Shown piece after piece: positions 57,460 to 64,000 of a stretch of DNA of 64,000 nt. Origin of the DNA: Exiguobacterium oxidotolerans JCM 12280. GTDB taxonomy: Bacteria > Bacillota > Bacilli > Exiguobacteriales > Exiguobacteriaceae. The position numbers were made by a program, and so were the translations under genes. Location of the stretch: the NCBI RefSeq assembly GCF_000702625.1, contig NZ_JNIS01000001.1, positions 372,001 through 436,000 on the forward strand, in the 5' to 3' direction. Within the stretch, counting starts at the first letter, position 1. Every line of letters begins with the position of its first letter. The notes beneath the pieces are model-generated. The model ran no database searches. It was not told the origin of the DNA and saw only the letters and a list, made by a program, of their open reading frames with translations.

Positions 57460-57467
57460 CGTGAAAA
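57439..57467 (-). promoter_or_regulatory. Putative promoter of sdaAB-sdaAA-recG
   Basis: -35 TTTTCA (57462-57467), 17-base spacer, extended -10 TGCGATAAT (57439-57444). The -10 falls in the loop of the fakA terminator hairpin and the -35 just before it, so the two signals share the same bases. Confidence 0.4.
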
Positions 57468-57487
57468 GGTAACTTCACGTTTATTCT

Positions 57488-59161
57488 TTATTCAACACTA
57501 AGAATATATGAATAGAGCGGTTGCTTTCCGTCGTGAACTTCGACTTCAGCGTCCGGATTGATTGATTCGATGTAAGCGACTAACTCGTCGACTTCATCTT
57601 GTCCTACGCCTTCTCCGAATAAAATCGTTACGATTTCGTCGTCTTCCGTGACGAGCGTATCGATGAGTTTCTTCGCTGCACCGAGACTCGAGTGATCTGT
57701 TGCGACGATTTGTTTTTCCGCAATCGCCATGTGATCATCTTTTTTAATCTCGACACCATCGATACTCGTATCACGGACAGCATATGTGATTTGTCCTGAC
57801 TTGACAGCACCAATCGCATCTGTCATGTGACGTTCGTTCTCATCGACTGTCGCTTCCGGGTTGTAGACGATTGTCGCAGCCAGTCCTTGTGGGACCGTTT
57901 TTGATTTCACGACCGTCACGCCGCATGATGCAACAGATGCTGCTTGTTCAGCCGCCATGATGATGTTCGAGTTGTTCGGATACACATAGACGTGCTCCGC
58001 ATGCGCGTCTTCAATCGCTTTGACGATATCTTCCGTCGACGGGTTCATCGTCTGTCCACCTTCGATGACGATGCTGACGCCGAGTGATTTAAAGAGCTCA
58101 CTGATCCCTTCGCCCATTGCGACCGTGACGAGTGCAGATTTCGCTTTCGCTTTCGTTGCAACTGGAGCTGTTACGTGATTGACGCCTTCTTCTTCTAAAA
58201 TCGTTGAGTGTTGTTGGCGCATATTTTCGATTTTAACCGCGACGAGTTCACCGAATTTTTGTCCTTTGTTGATGACATCACCTGGTGTCTCGACATGGAC
58301 GTGAACTTTGAGCAACTCTTCATCTGCGACGACGAGCAGTGAATCTCCGAACTCAGATAATTCGTTACGGAATGCTTCTTCACTGAACGGTGCATTCGCT
58401 AACTTATCATCTTGGAAACGAACCATGATTTCTGTACAGTAACCGTAATGGATTTCCTCTGTCGACATGAAGCTTTGAGCCGATTTATGATGCTCTGCTT
58501 CGACGAGTGCTTCCATGACAGGAGCATGTGGTTTTTCAAGTTCTTTTCCTTCGAGTGTCGCAAGGAACCCTTCATAGATACAAACAAGTCCTTGTCCACC
58601 AGAATCGACGACACCGACTTCTTTTAAGACCGGTAAAAGATCGGGTGTTCCTTCGAGTGAAACTTTTGATGCATCGACGATTCCGCGCATCAATTCAAGT
58701 AAGTCCGTCGTTGTTTCCGATTGTGTGATCGCAGCGACTGCTGTTTCACGAGCAACCGTTAAAATCGTCCCCTCGACTGGCTTCATCACGGCCTTATATG
58801 CTGTATCGACACCTTTTTGCAAGGCATCTGCGAATTCTTTCGTATCAATCGTTTCTTTTCCTTCGATTGATTTCGAGAAACCACGGAATAATTGACTTAA
58901 GATAACACCCGAGTTCCCACGTGCCCCCATTAAAAGACCTCGTGCGAATACTGATGCGACGTCTGCGACAGATTCAGATGTTGCGTTCGTTGCTTCTTTC
59001 GATCCCGATGTCATCGTCAAGTTCATGTTCGTTCCTGTATCGCCATCCGGCACAGGGAATACGTTCAGCGAATCGACGAAATCTGCATTTTGATAGAGAT
59101 TCGCCGCGCCATTTTGAATCATCTTGACTAATTGCGCTCCTGTTAAACGATCTACACTCAC
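57488..59161 (-). CDS. fakA: Fatty acid kinase FakA (YloV, DhaL-related)
   Basis: ATP-binding kinase subunit that phosphorylates fatty acids held by FakB (DegV family) proteins. The 557-residue protein has the N-terminal DhaL domain with metal-binding PDGDTGTN at 38-45 and RGLLMGARGNSGVILSQ, a middle domain, and a C-terminal EDD-like domain. Start is GTG with GGAGG 8 bases ahead, which gives the family start MSVDRLTG; an ATG 11 codons upstream overlaps the preceding gene without a ribosome site. No FakB gene lies here. Confidence 0.93.
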   Translation of the reverse strand: MSVDRLTGAQLVKMIQNGAANLYQNADFVDSLNVFPVPDGDTGTNMNLTMTSGSKEATNATSESVADVASVFARGLLMGARGNSGVILSQLFRGFSKSIEGKETIDTKEFADALQKGVDTAYKAVMKPVEGTILTVARETAVAAITQSETTTDLLELMRGIVDASKVSLEGTPDLLPVLKEVGVVDSGGQGLVCIYEGFLATLEGKELEKPHAPVMEALVEAEHHKSAQSFMSTEEIHYGYCTEIMVRFQDDKLANAPFSEEAFRNELSEFGDSLLVVADEELLKVHVHVETPGDVINKGQKFGELVAVKIENMRQQHSTILEEEGVNHVTAPVATKAKAKSALVTVAMGEGISELFKSLGVSIVIEGGQTMNPSTEDIVKAIEDAHAEHVYVYPNNSNIIMAAEQAASVASCGVTVVKSKTVPQGLAATIVYNPEATVDENERHMTDAIGAVKSGQITYAVRDTSIDGVEIKKDDHMAIAEKQIVATDHSSLGAAKKLIDTLVTEDDEIVTILFGEGVGQDEVDELVAYIESINPDAEVEVHDGKQPLYSYILSVE

Positions 59162-59186
59162 TAAAGTTTCCTCCTCTATTTCCGTC

Positions 59187-59549
59187 TTAGACATTCGTCA
59201 AGCGGACTCCTTGGACAAAAATATTTACAGATGTCACTTCTAACCCTAACGCTTGGTTCAACGTATATTTAACACGGCTTTGAACATTGTTCGCGACTTC
59301 AGAAATTTTTGTACCGTAACTCACAATGATATGCATATCGATGTGGACTTGTTCTGAAGATTGTCGAACGATGACACCACGTGCAAAATTCTCACGTTTC
59401 AATAATTCAGCTAGCCCATCTTTGATTTGTGATTGGGATGCCATACCAACGACACCAAAACATTCCATTGCAGCTCCGCCCGCCAGTTGCGCGACGACAT
59501 CATTATCTACATCAATCTTTCCATAGGTCGTTTTCATCTCGATCGCCAC
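59187..59549 (-). CDS. Asp23/Gls24 family protein (YloU type)
   Basis: Cell-envelope-associated family whose members form membrane-near clusters in staphylococci; role here unknown. The 120-residue protein has the Asp23 domain almost full length, with LAGGAAMECFGVVGMASQSQ and VQSRVKYTLNQALGLEV blocks. The GTG start gives a start like B. subtilis YloU and has GGGGG 8 bases ahead; an ATG four codons on is the alternative. Paired with fakA as in many Bacilli. Confidence 0.9.
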   Translation of the reverse strand: MAIEMKTTYGKIDVDNDVVAQLAGGAAMECFGVVGMASQSQIKDGLAELLKRENFARGVIVRQSSEQVHIDMHIIVSYGTKISEVANNVQSRVKYTLNQALGLEVTSVNIFVQGVRLTNV

Positions 59550-59609
59550 CTGAGTAGCCCCCTTTAACTAATTGTGTTCTTCTCGTAATTCTACTATAAG
59601 GACCTACTA

Positions 59610-59638
59610 TTGAAAAGTCGCCGTACTGACTATACAAT
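59610..59638 (+). promoter_or_regulatory. Distal SigA-type promoter ahead of rpmB
   Basis: -35 TTGAAA (59610-59615), 17-base spacer, -10 TACAAT (59633-59638). It would give a leader of about 190 bases for rpmB. Oriented away from the minus-strand yloU-fakA pair, which starts at 59549. Confidence 0.55.
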
Positions 59639-59751
59639 GAATAAGTGAAAAATAGTAGCGGTCAAATGAACTTTTACCATCATCCTCATCCATTATTTTA
59701 AATTTTGAGGTTCTCTGTCAAGTTTTTTTCTTGTCAGCTACTTTTTTTATG

Positions 59752-59780
59752 TTGCAACCGTCCTGACACCATGCTAAGAT
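59752..59780 (+). promoter_or_regulatory. Proximal SigA-type promoter of rpmB
   Basis: -35 TTGCAA (59752-59757), 17-base spacer, extended -10 TGCTAAGAT (TAAGAT at 59775-59780). About 50 bases separate it from the rpmB start. Confidence 0.65.
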
Positions 59781-59833
59781 AGCAAAGTGTCTATTAGGAC
59801 GAACGCAAAACAACATAAAAGGAGGCGGAACGC

Positions 59834-60022
59834 ATGGCACGTAAATGCTACGTTACTGGAAAATCGCCGAAGTCGGGAAACAACCGTTCACACGCATTGA
59901 ACAAAACGAAACGCACTTGGGGAGTCAACGTACAAAAAGTACGTATCCTCGTTGACGGTAAACCTAAAAAGGTTTGGGTTTCAGCTCGAGCTCTTAAATC
60001 AGGTAAAGTCGAACGCGTATAA
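59834..60022 (+). CDS. rpmB: 50S ribosomal protein L28
   Basis: Small large-subunit protein, 62 residues, with the motif [15 protein letters not shown] (about 15-29) and the conserved end [14 protein letters not shown]. Only one cysteine is present (Cys5), so it is the zinc-free form. AAAGGAGGCGG lies ahead of the ATG. It is one of only three plus-strand genes in the window. In B. subtilis spoVM lies beside it; no spoVM is seen. Confidence 0.97.
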   Translation: MARKCYVTGKSPKSGNNRSHALNKTKRTWGVNVQKVRILVDGKPKKVWVSARALKSGKVERV

Positions 60023-60027
60023 GGCGC

Positions 60028-60066
60028 AAAAACCGGACGGGAATCTTCCCTTCCGGTTTTTTTGTC
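60028..60066 (+). terminator. Intrinsic terminator of rpmB
   Basis: AAAACCGG and CCGGTTTT pair with an inner GGGAA/TTCCC stem, followed by seven T, starting 6 bases after the rpmB stop. Confidence 0.93.
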
Positions 60067-60093
60067 GTCTTTTTTATTTTTCTCCTAAAGTAA

Positions 60094-60122
60094 TTGTCGC
60101 AGCGTTTGAAAACGCTTACAAT
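60094..60122 (+). promoter_or_regulatory. SigA-type promoter of the amino acid permease
   Basis: -35 TTGTCG (60094-60099), 17-base spacer, -10 TACAAT (60117-60122), about 40 bases ahead of the start codon. The whole spacer is taken up by the cre-like palindrome. Confidence 0.75.
60101..60120. promoter_or_regulatory. CcpA cre operator in the permease promoter
   Basis: TGAAAACGCTTACA at 60107-60120 matches the classical cre TGWAANCGNTNWCA at all positions. The bases 60101-60116 also form a perfect 16-base palindrome (AGCGTTTG-AAAACGCT type, seven-base arms). It fills the spacer and the start of the -10, so CcpA bound here would block transcription. Confidence 0.75.
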
Positions 60123-60161
60123 AAGTTGGCAGTTACTTGATTGCTCAAGGGGGAATTCATC

Positions 60162-61568
60162 ATGCAGTTAAAAAGAGCCATGACAAGCCGACATCTATTC
60201 ATGATTTCGCTTGGTGGTATTATCGGGACGGGGTTATTTCTCGGTTCAGGGTTGACGATTTCGCAAGCAGGACCACTCGGGGCGGTCCTCAGTTACATCG
60301 TCGGCGGAACAATCATGTACTTAACGATGCTCTGTCTAGGAGAGATGGCTGTCCACATGCCTGTGTCCGGTTCATTCCAAACGTATACGACACGTTTTAT
60401 CGGTCCAGGCATCGGTTTTGCCGTCGGTTGGATTTATTGGCTCGGCTGGGCCGTGACCGTCGCTCTAGAAATCACAGCTGCCGGTAGTCTGATGGATCGC
60501 TGGTTTCCAAACGTTCCTGTCGTCATCTGGTGCGCCTTATTTACCGTCATCTTATTCGGTTTGAACGCTATCTCTGCGAAAGCATTCGGGGAAGCAGAAT
60601 TTTGGTTTTCAAGTCTTAAAGTACTCGCCATCCTGTTCTTCATCGGACTCGGGGGAGCCGCATGGTTCGGATGGATTGATATGGCGGCTGAACGACCAGC
60701 TACGTTGTTCGCGAACTTCACGGCGAACGGCTGGTTTCCGAACGGGGCTCTCGGCGTCTTGACGACGATGATTGCCGTCAACTTCGCTTTCCAAGGAACA
60801 GAATTGATTGGAGTCGCTGCCGGGGAATCGAGTGATCCAGAAAAATCGATTCCGAAAGCGATTCGTAATACGGTTTGGCGGACGTTTATTTTCTTCGTCC
60901 TCTCAATCACGATCATCGGTGCCTTGATTCCGTATGAATCGGCGAGCGGCATCAGCAGTCCCTTCATCATGGTCTTTGACGCAATCGGCATCCCATATGC
61001 TGCAGATTTGATGAACATCGTCGTTTTGACGGCACTCTTATCCGTCGGAAACTCTGGACTGTATGCTGCGACACGCATGCTCTGGTCGATGTCGCAAGAA
61101 GGTATGATTTCAAAAAAACTCGCCATCGTCAATCAACGGGGTGTGCCGATGCGTGCCTTAGCGTTCACGATGTTGTTCGCGATGTTATCCTTATTGACGG
61201 CATTTTTTGCCGAGGATACCGTCTTCATCTGGTTGTTATCCATCGCCGGTCTCGGAGCGCAAGTCGGTTGGATCTCGATTTCTGCTTCGCAAATTGCTTT
61301 CCGACGTCAGTTTATCAAGTCAGGACACACGCTTGACGAATTGAAGTTCAAGACACCGTTTTTCCCAGTCTTACCGATCGTTTCGCTCTCACTCAACCTG
61401 CTCGTCTTAATCAGTTTAGGTTTTCAAGCGGATCAACGTGTCGCCTTATATCTCGGCGTCCCTTTCTTCCTACTGACATGGGCAAGTTACCACCTATTTG
61501 TCAAAGGGAAGCACCTTGCTGCCAAAAGCGAACAACAAGCAGCCAGTTCGACACTTCAAGACGAATGA
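60162..61568 (+). CDS. Amino acid permease, RocE/LysP-like
   Basis: Proton-coupled transporter of the amino acid-polyamine-organocation superfamily, AAT group, with about 12 membrane helices over 468 residues. Typical motifs are SRHLFMISLGGIIGTGLF (about 9-26), GPLGAVLSYIVGGTIMY and FQGTELIGVAAGESSDP (about 206-222). Overall pattern looks closest to basic amino acid permeases such as RocE, but substrate cannot be fixed from sequence. AAGGGGG precedes the ATG. A cre site in its promoter suggests repression when sugar is present, which fits use of the amino acid as food. Confidence 0.88.
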   Translation: MQLKRAMTSRHLFMISLGGIIGTGLFLGSGLTISQAGPLGAVLSYIVGGTIMYLTMLCLGEMAVHMPVSGSFQTYTTRFIGPGIGFAVGWIYWLGWAVTVALEITAAGSLMDRWFPNVPVVIWCALFTVILFGLNAISAKAFGEAEFWFSSLKVLAILFFIGLGGAAWFGWIDMAAERPATLFANFTANGWFPNGALGVLTTMIAVNFAFQGTELIGVAAGESSDPEKSIPKAIRNTVWRTFIFFVLSITIIGALIPYESASGISSPFIMVFDAIGIPYAADLMNIVVLTALLSVGNSGLYAATRMLWSMSQEGMISKKLAIVNQRGVPMRALAFTMLFAMLSLLTAFFAEDTVFIWLLSIAGLGAQVGWISISASQIAFRRQFIKSGHTLDELKFKTPFFPVLPIVSLSLNLLVLISLGFQADQRVALYLGVPFFLLTWASYHLFVKGKHLAAKSEQQAASSTLQDE

Positions 61569-61670
61569 CTTTGACATATTACCTGGTCCTGGATACACCG
61601 GATACCGGAGCCCGCCAATCTCACCAATCTCAAACAGTCGACTGACTAAAAAAGTCGTAAACAAATCAAA

Positions 61671-61710
61671 GCGCCGACGCTTCCGTTTTACATACGGAGT
61701 CGTCGGCGTT
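61671..61710 (+). terminator. Terminator of the permease gene, possibly two-way
   Basis: GCGCCGACGCTTCCG and CGGAGTCGTCGGCG pair with one mismatch and one wobble around seven bases. Only TTTC follows on the plus strand; on the minus strand TTTGATTTGTTT follows, so it may also stop thiN transcripts. Confidence 0.6.
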
Positions 61711-61740
61711 TCAGCGTGTAGACAAAGTAATATGGAGTGA

Positions 61741-61776
61741 TAAAAAGCTTGCCTCTTTTCCGTTGCTTTCAGAGGC
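61741..61776 (-). terminator. Terminator candidate for thiT-thiN
   Basis: Minus strand GCCTCT and AGAGGC pair around 14 bases and are followed, after AAGC, by TTTTTA. It lies about 150 bases after the thiN stop. Confidence 0.5.
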
Positions 61777-61925
61777 AGGAGTCAACGAAACGTGACGTTT
61801 CTTAGTAACACAGTGACGAAAAAGCGGGCATGCAGACGGTTTAGCGCGCAATCGGTCTCGAATCGCTTAGAACCCATATCCCGATCGCTTCAGCGGGATA
61901 TGATGGAGTCGCGTCTATCACGTTT

Positions 61926-62525
61926 TTATTTTTCGTGCGTGCGCAGGACGAGAACTTCCCCTTCGACGACCGTCACTTGCGCAACACCAACCCACTCATT
62001 GCTGACCGTCAGCGAACCACCGACCGGAACAGGATGCTCCGTCAAGGGGTATTTGACGCCGCGCAGGGTCAAGTTCGACGGGACAAGGGGAATGAAGGAA
62101 AGGTAATGATACCCTTCAGACGCGAGTTCGTACTGACCGGTTTTCCAGTACCGGACATCCTCACGTTTCGTCACGAGTCGTGCCATCGGAAATTGTTTTA
62201 ACAAATAGACGTTCTGTAGCGTCATGTCGAGCCGACCACCCGTCGCACCAAAGATGAGTAGTTCAGAACCTGCAGCCTGTTCGGTAGCGTAACGTAACGC
62301 TAGTTCTAAGTCCGTTTCATCTTTTTCTGCCGGATGAAGCAATCCACCATCCGGAACGTATCCGAGCGAATCAAAGTCACCGATTGCCACATCAAAATCA
62401 AGTCCTTGCTCCACTAATGTCGCAATCCCGCCGTCAACACCGATAATCATCGTCTTGTCTTTCACGAATGGTGCGAGCGTCGGGACGTCTTCTACCGGTC
62501 CTGCCGCAACGATTAAAACTCTCAT
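61926..62525 (-). CDS. thiN: Thiamine pyrophosphokinase ThiN
   Basis: Turns thiamine into TPP with ATP. The 199-residue protein has the N-terminal catalytic domain with GVDGGIATLVEQGLDFDVAIGDFDS-type segment (about 37-61, acidic GDFDS) and DETDLELAL, and a C-terminal TPK domain that binds thiamine. Start ATG lies 2 bases after thiT stop with only TAAAG upstream, so translation likely depends on coupling to thiT. Behind the TPP riboswitch it forms an uptake-plus-activation unit with thiT. Confidence 0.93.
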   Translation of the reverse strand: MRVLIVAAGPVEDVPTLAPFVKDKTMIIGVDGGIATLVEQGLDFDVAIGDFDSLGYVPDGGLLHPAEKDETDLELALRYATEQAAGSELLIFGATGGRLDMTLQNVYLLKQFPMARLVTKREDVRYWKTGQYELASEGYHYLSFIPLVPSNLTLRGVKYPLTEHPVPVGGSLTVSNEWVGVAQVTVVEGEVLVLRTHEK

Positions 62526-62527
62526 CT

Positions 62528-63088
62528 TTAAATACCGCGAGCGGAGTAACGTAAAAGACGTGGTGCTGTCGTAAGCAAAATACCTGCAACGACCCCACAT
62601 AAAACGTACGACGGAGCCATATACGTCGCGTTATAAATGAACGAGTATGGAACGACCGGTCCTTTGGCATACTCTGCAAAAAAGACGATCCCACTGATGA
62701 CATGACAGATATAACGTAGACCTGCACCTAGCAAGGTCGCAAACAAGACAATCGTCATGAGACGCTTTTTTTGACCTTCTGTTGCTGCTTTTTTGACTTG
62801 GCCTGCAAACACTCCACTCAAACCGACGACACCATATGCAAGCGTATAGTCAAGCAGCGGTTGGACGACCGTCAAGACTTGCGGAGCGAACATCAATTGA
62901 ATCGTTCCGACGAGCGCACCCGTGATGACACCACCAACGACGCCGTGACGAAAGGCCATGACGAAAATCGGTAACATCGCTAAGCTGATGGATCCGCCTT
63001 GTGGCATCTTAAACGGAATCAATAAATCAAATACAACACCGAGACTCGCGAAAATCGCAATCTCCATTAACATTTGTAATCGTTTCAT
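62528..63088 (-). CDS. thiT: Thiamine transporter ThiT, ECF S component
   Basis: Membrane substrate-binding unit of an energy-coupling factor transporter, 186 residues and six helices. The sequence has the ThiT pattern with PQGGSISLAMLPI (about 28-40) and the thiamine-site aromatic residues in the C-terminal half (IYNATYMAPSYVL). It needs a shared EcfAA'T module, which is not in this window. Expression is under the TPP riboswitch just upstream. Confidence 0.93.
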   Translation of the reverse strand: MKRLQMLMEIAIFASLGVVFDLLIPFKMPQGGSISLAMLPIFVMAFRHGVVGGVITGALVGTIQLMFAPQVLTVVQPLLDYTLAYGVVGLSGVFAGQVKKAATEGQKKRLMTIVLFATLLGAGLRYICHVISGIVFFAEYAKGPVVPYSFIYNATYMAPSYVLCGVVAGILLTTAPRLLRYSARGI

Positions 63089-63120
63089 ACTGTGTTCCTC
63101 CTAAAAATAAAATAATGATG

Positions 63121-63252
63121 ACAACAAAAAGGCAGTACGACGGACGCCGTACTGCCTGCGTGCGCCACATCCCTACGTCCGTCTGAACGGAACAGGTTCG
63201 AAGGGTTAAAGTCTACTCACTTCTCTCAGCCGCTTGACGCGACACCCCTTGC
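63121..63252 (-). promoter_or_regulatory. TPP riboswitch with terminator ahead of thiT
   Basis: The aptamer (about 63165-63250, minus strand) has the THI signature: GGGGTG, CTGAGAG, ACCCTTCGAACCTG and GGGATGTG. Right after it is a terminator (63121-63156) with GGCAGTACG/CGTACTGCC stem and TTTTTGTTG. This is the usual layout for transcription stop when TPP is high. Confidence 0.96.
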
Positions 63253-63278
63253 GGTCAAAATTTAATTGTCTTGGCTCT

Positions 63279-63284
63279 ATTATA
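63279..63284 (-). promoter_or_regulatory. Putative promoter -10 box for thiT-thiN inside the end of rpe
   Basis: Perfect -10 TATAAT (63279-63284) overlaps the rpe stop codon, but no good -35 is seen 17 bases upstream (AGTATT). The riboswitch starts about 30 bases downstream, which fits an RNA start near 63272. Cotranscription with rpe is also possible. Confidence 0.45.
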
Positions 63285-63936
63285 CGTGAGCCGCGTTTCG
63301 AATACTAGTGATGGCTTCTGCATAGTCTGGTGCATTGTAGATTGCAGAACCTGCGACAAGGACGTTTGCCCCATTGTCGATACACAGTTTTGCCGTTTCC
63401 GCGTTGACACCACCATCGATTTCAATTTCGAACGTCAAACCGCGCTCTGCTTTGATCATCGCTAATTGCTTCAGCTTCGTCATGACGCTCGGCAAGAAAG
63501 CTTGTCCGCCAAATCCTGGATTGACCGTCATCAACAAGACCATGTCGACTTCTTCTAGGACATGTTCAATCGTCGACAGTGACGTGTGTGGATTCAGGAC
63601 GACGCCGGCCTTTGCTCCAGCCCCTTTAATTTGTTGCAAGACACGATGGACATGATTCGTCGCTTCGACATGGAAGGTGACGATATCCGCTCCTGCCGCT
63701 ACAAACGCTTCGACGAAGTTTTCTGGTCGATCGATCATTAAATGAACGTCAAGGACCATGTCCGTCTTTTGACGAAGACTACTGAGGACGGGTAGACCAA
63801 ATGAAATGTTCGGGACGAACTGGCCATCCATGACGTCGAAATGGATGTAATCTGCTCCTGCCGCCTCGACAGCTTTAACGTCTCGTTCTAGGTTGGCGAA
63901 ATCTGCTGATAAAATAGATGGTGCGATTTTAATCAT
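63280..63936 (-). CDS. rpe: Ribulose-phosphate 3-epimerase
   Basis: Interconverts ribulose 5-phosphate and xylulose 5-phosphate in the pentose phosphate pathway. The 218-residue TIM barrel has H32 and D34 in HFDVMDGQFVPN, H65 in DVHLMI, the MTVNPGFGGQ loop and EIDGGV. GGAGG lies ahead of the ATG, two bases after the stop of rsgA. Complete. Confidence 0.97.
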   Translation of the reverse strand: MIKIAPSILSADFANLERDVKAVEAAGADYIHFDVMDGQFVPNISFGLPVLSSLRQKTDMVLDVHLMIDRPENFVEAFVAAGADIVTFHVEATNHVHRVLQQIKGAGAKAGVVLNPHTSLSTIEHVLEEVDMVLLMTVNPGFGGQAFLPSVMTKLKQLAMIKAERGLTFEIEIDGGVNAETAKLCIDNGANVLVAGSAIYNAPDYAEAITSIRNAAHV

Positions 63937-63937
63937 T

Positions 63938-64000
63938 TCAATACCTCCGCGCTCGATTCTTGATTTCCTCTACAAACATACCATAATTCGTATAGCGTGA
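63938..64000 (-). CDS. rsgA: C-terminal end of ribosome small-subunit GTPase RsgA (partial)
   Basis: The last 20 codons before the window edge read SRYTNYGMFVEEIKNRARRY then TGA. The pattern YxxFxEEIKxRxxRY is typical of the C-terminus of RsgA (YloQ/CpgA), and the gene lies just ahead of rpe as in B. subtilis. Only this tail is seen, so no catalytic motif can be checked. Confidence 0.75.
   Translation of the reverse strand, partial: SRYTNYGMFVEEIKNRARRY

Larger units (their letters stand above)
61569..61925. other. Non-coding gap of 357 bases between permease and thiN
   Basis: The two flanking genes end toward each other here. It holds a terminator hairpin at 61671-61710, a second at 61751-61776, a 15-base palindrome GAAACGTGACGTTTC at 61787-61801, and a hairpin with 9-bp perfect arms CATATCCCG/CGGGATATG at 61875-61902 that has no T-tract. 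Reading frames in this stretch are short, lack ribosome sites and overlap thiN, so none is called. No spoVM-like frame is seen. Confidence 0.6.

Noticed and set aside
59550-59833. Possible spoVM or small gene between yloU and rpmB
   Set aside because: No frame resembling the 26-residue SpoVM on either strand; the stretch holds two promoters and T-rich DNA.
60434-61132. 232-codon minus-strand frame opposite the permease
   Set aside because: Antisense to a clear membrane transporter; composition reflects the reverse of hydrophobic codons.
61792-62106. 104-codon plus-strand frame in the permease-thiN gap
   Set aside because: More than half overlaps thiN in antisense, no ribosome site and no recognisable protein pattern.
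1-64000. CRISPR array, prophage, insertion sequence, tRNA or rRNA genes
   Set aside because: No regularly spaced repeats, transposase or integrase other than the housekeeping xerC, no att-like duplications and no clover-leaf or rRNA sequences were seen.

Overview
This 64 kb window is a stretch of conserved chromosome from a low-to-mid GC Gram-positive bacterium of the order Bacillales. Gene order follows the Bacillus subtilis segment from rsgA-rpe to rpsB-tsf almost gene for gene. It has the fliY, flbD, swrB, cheC and cheD genes typical of that flagellar system. It lacks spoVM next to rpmB and shows no sporulation gene. Together with protein character this suggests a non-sporulating, motile genus such as Exiguobacterium (an inference from gene content; no database was searched). 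No phage, insertion sequence, CRISPR array, tRNA, rRNA or defence island was seen, and I found no clear new multi-gene system.

Layout, left to right; nearly all genes are on the minus strand, so transcription runs from high to low coordinates. Positions 1-1850 hold tsf and rpsB. Positions 1853-26210 form one long flagellar and chemotaxis operon starting at flgB and running through the basal body, export apparatus, hook, switch and chemotaxis genes to sigD and swrB. cheA in this operon carries a one-base frameshift, and the usual neighbour cheB is absent. Positions 26456-30061 are xerC-hslV-hslU-codY. Positions 30234-38662 hold trmFO, topA, dprA, sucCD, the flagellar-like pair ylqG/ylqH and rnhB. 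Positions 38724-42536 hold rbgA, lepB, rplS, trmD, rimM and rpsP. Positions 42630-50142 hold ffh, ylxM, ftsY, smc and rnc, interrupted by a plus-strand DUF1128 gene. Positions 50201-53732 are the fatty acid genes acpP, fabG, fabD, plsX and their repressor fapR. Positions 53818-59549 hold recG, sdaAA/sdaAB, fakA and an Asp23-family gene. Plus-strand rpmB and an amino acid permease follow, then thiN-thiT behind a TPP riboswitch, rpe, and the end of rsgA.

Control signals are readable in many places: a FapR operator over the fapR promoter start, CcpA cre-like sites inside the sucC and permease promoters, a CodY-box-like site upstream of flgB, an L19-type leader, a complete TPP riboswitch with terminator, and several promoters that overlap the terminator or the 3' end of the preceding gene. 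The window links growth-rate genes (translation, protein export, chromosome segregation, phospholipid precursor supply) with nutrient sensing (CodY, CcpA, FapR, TPP) and motility.
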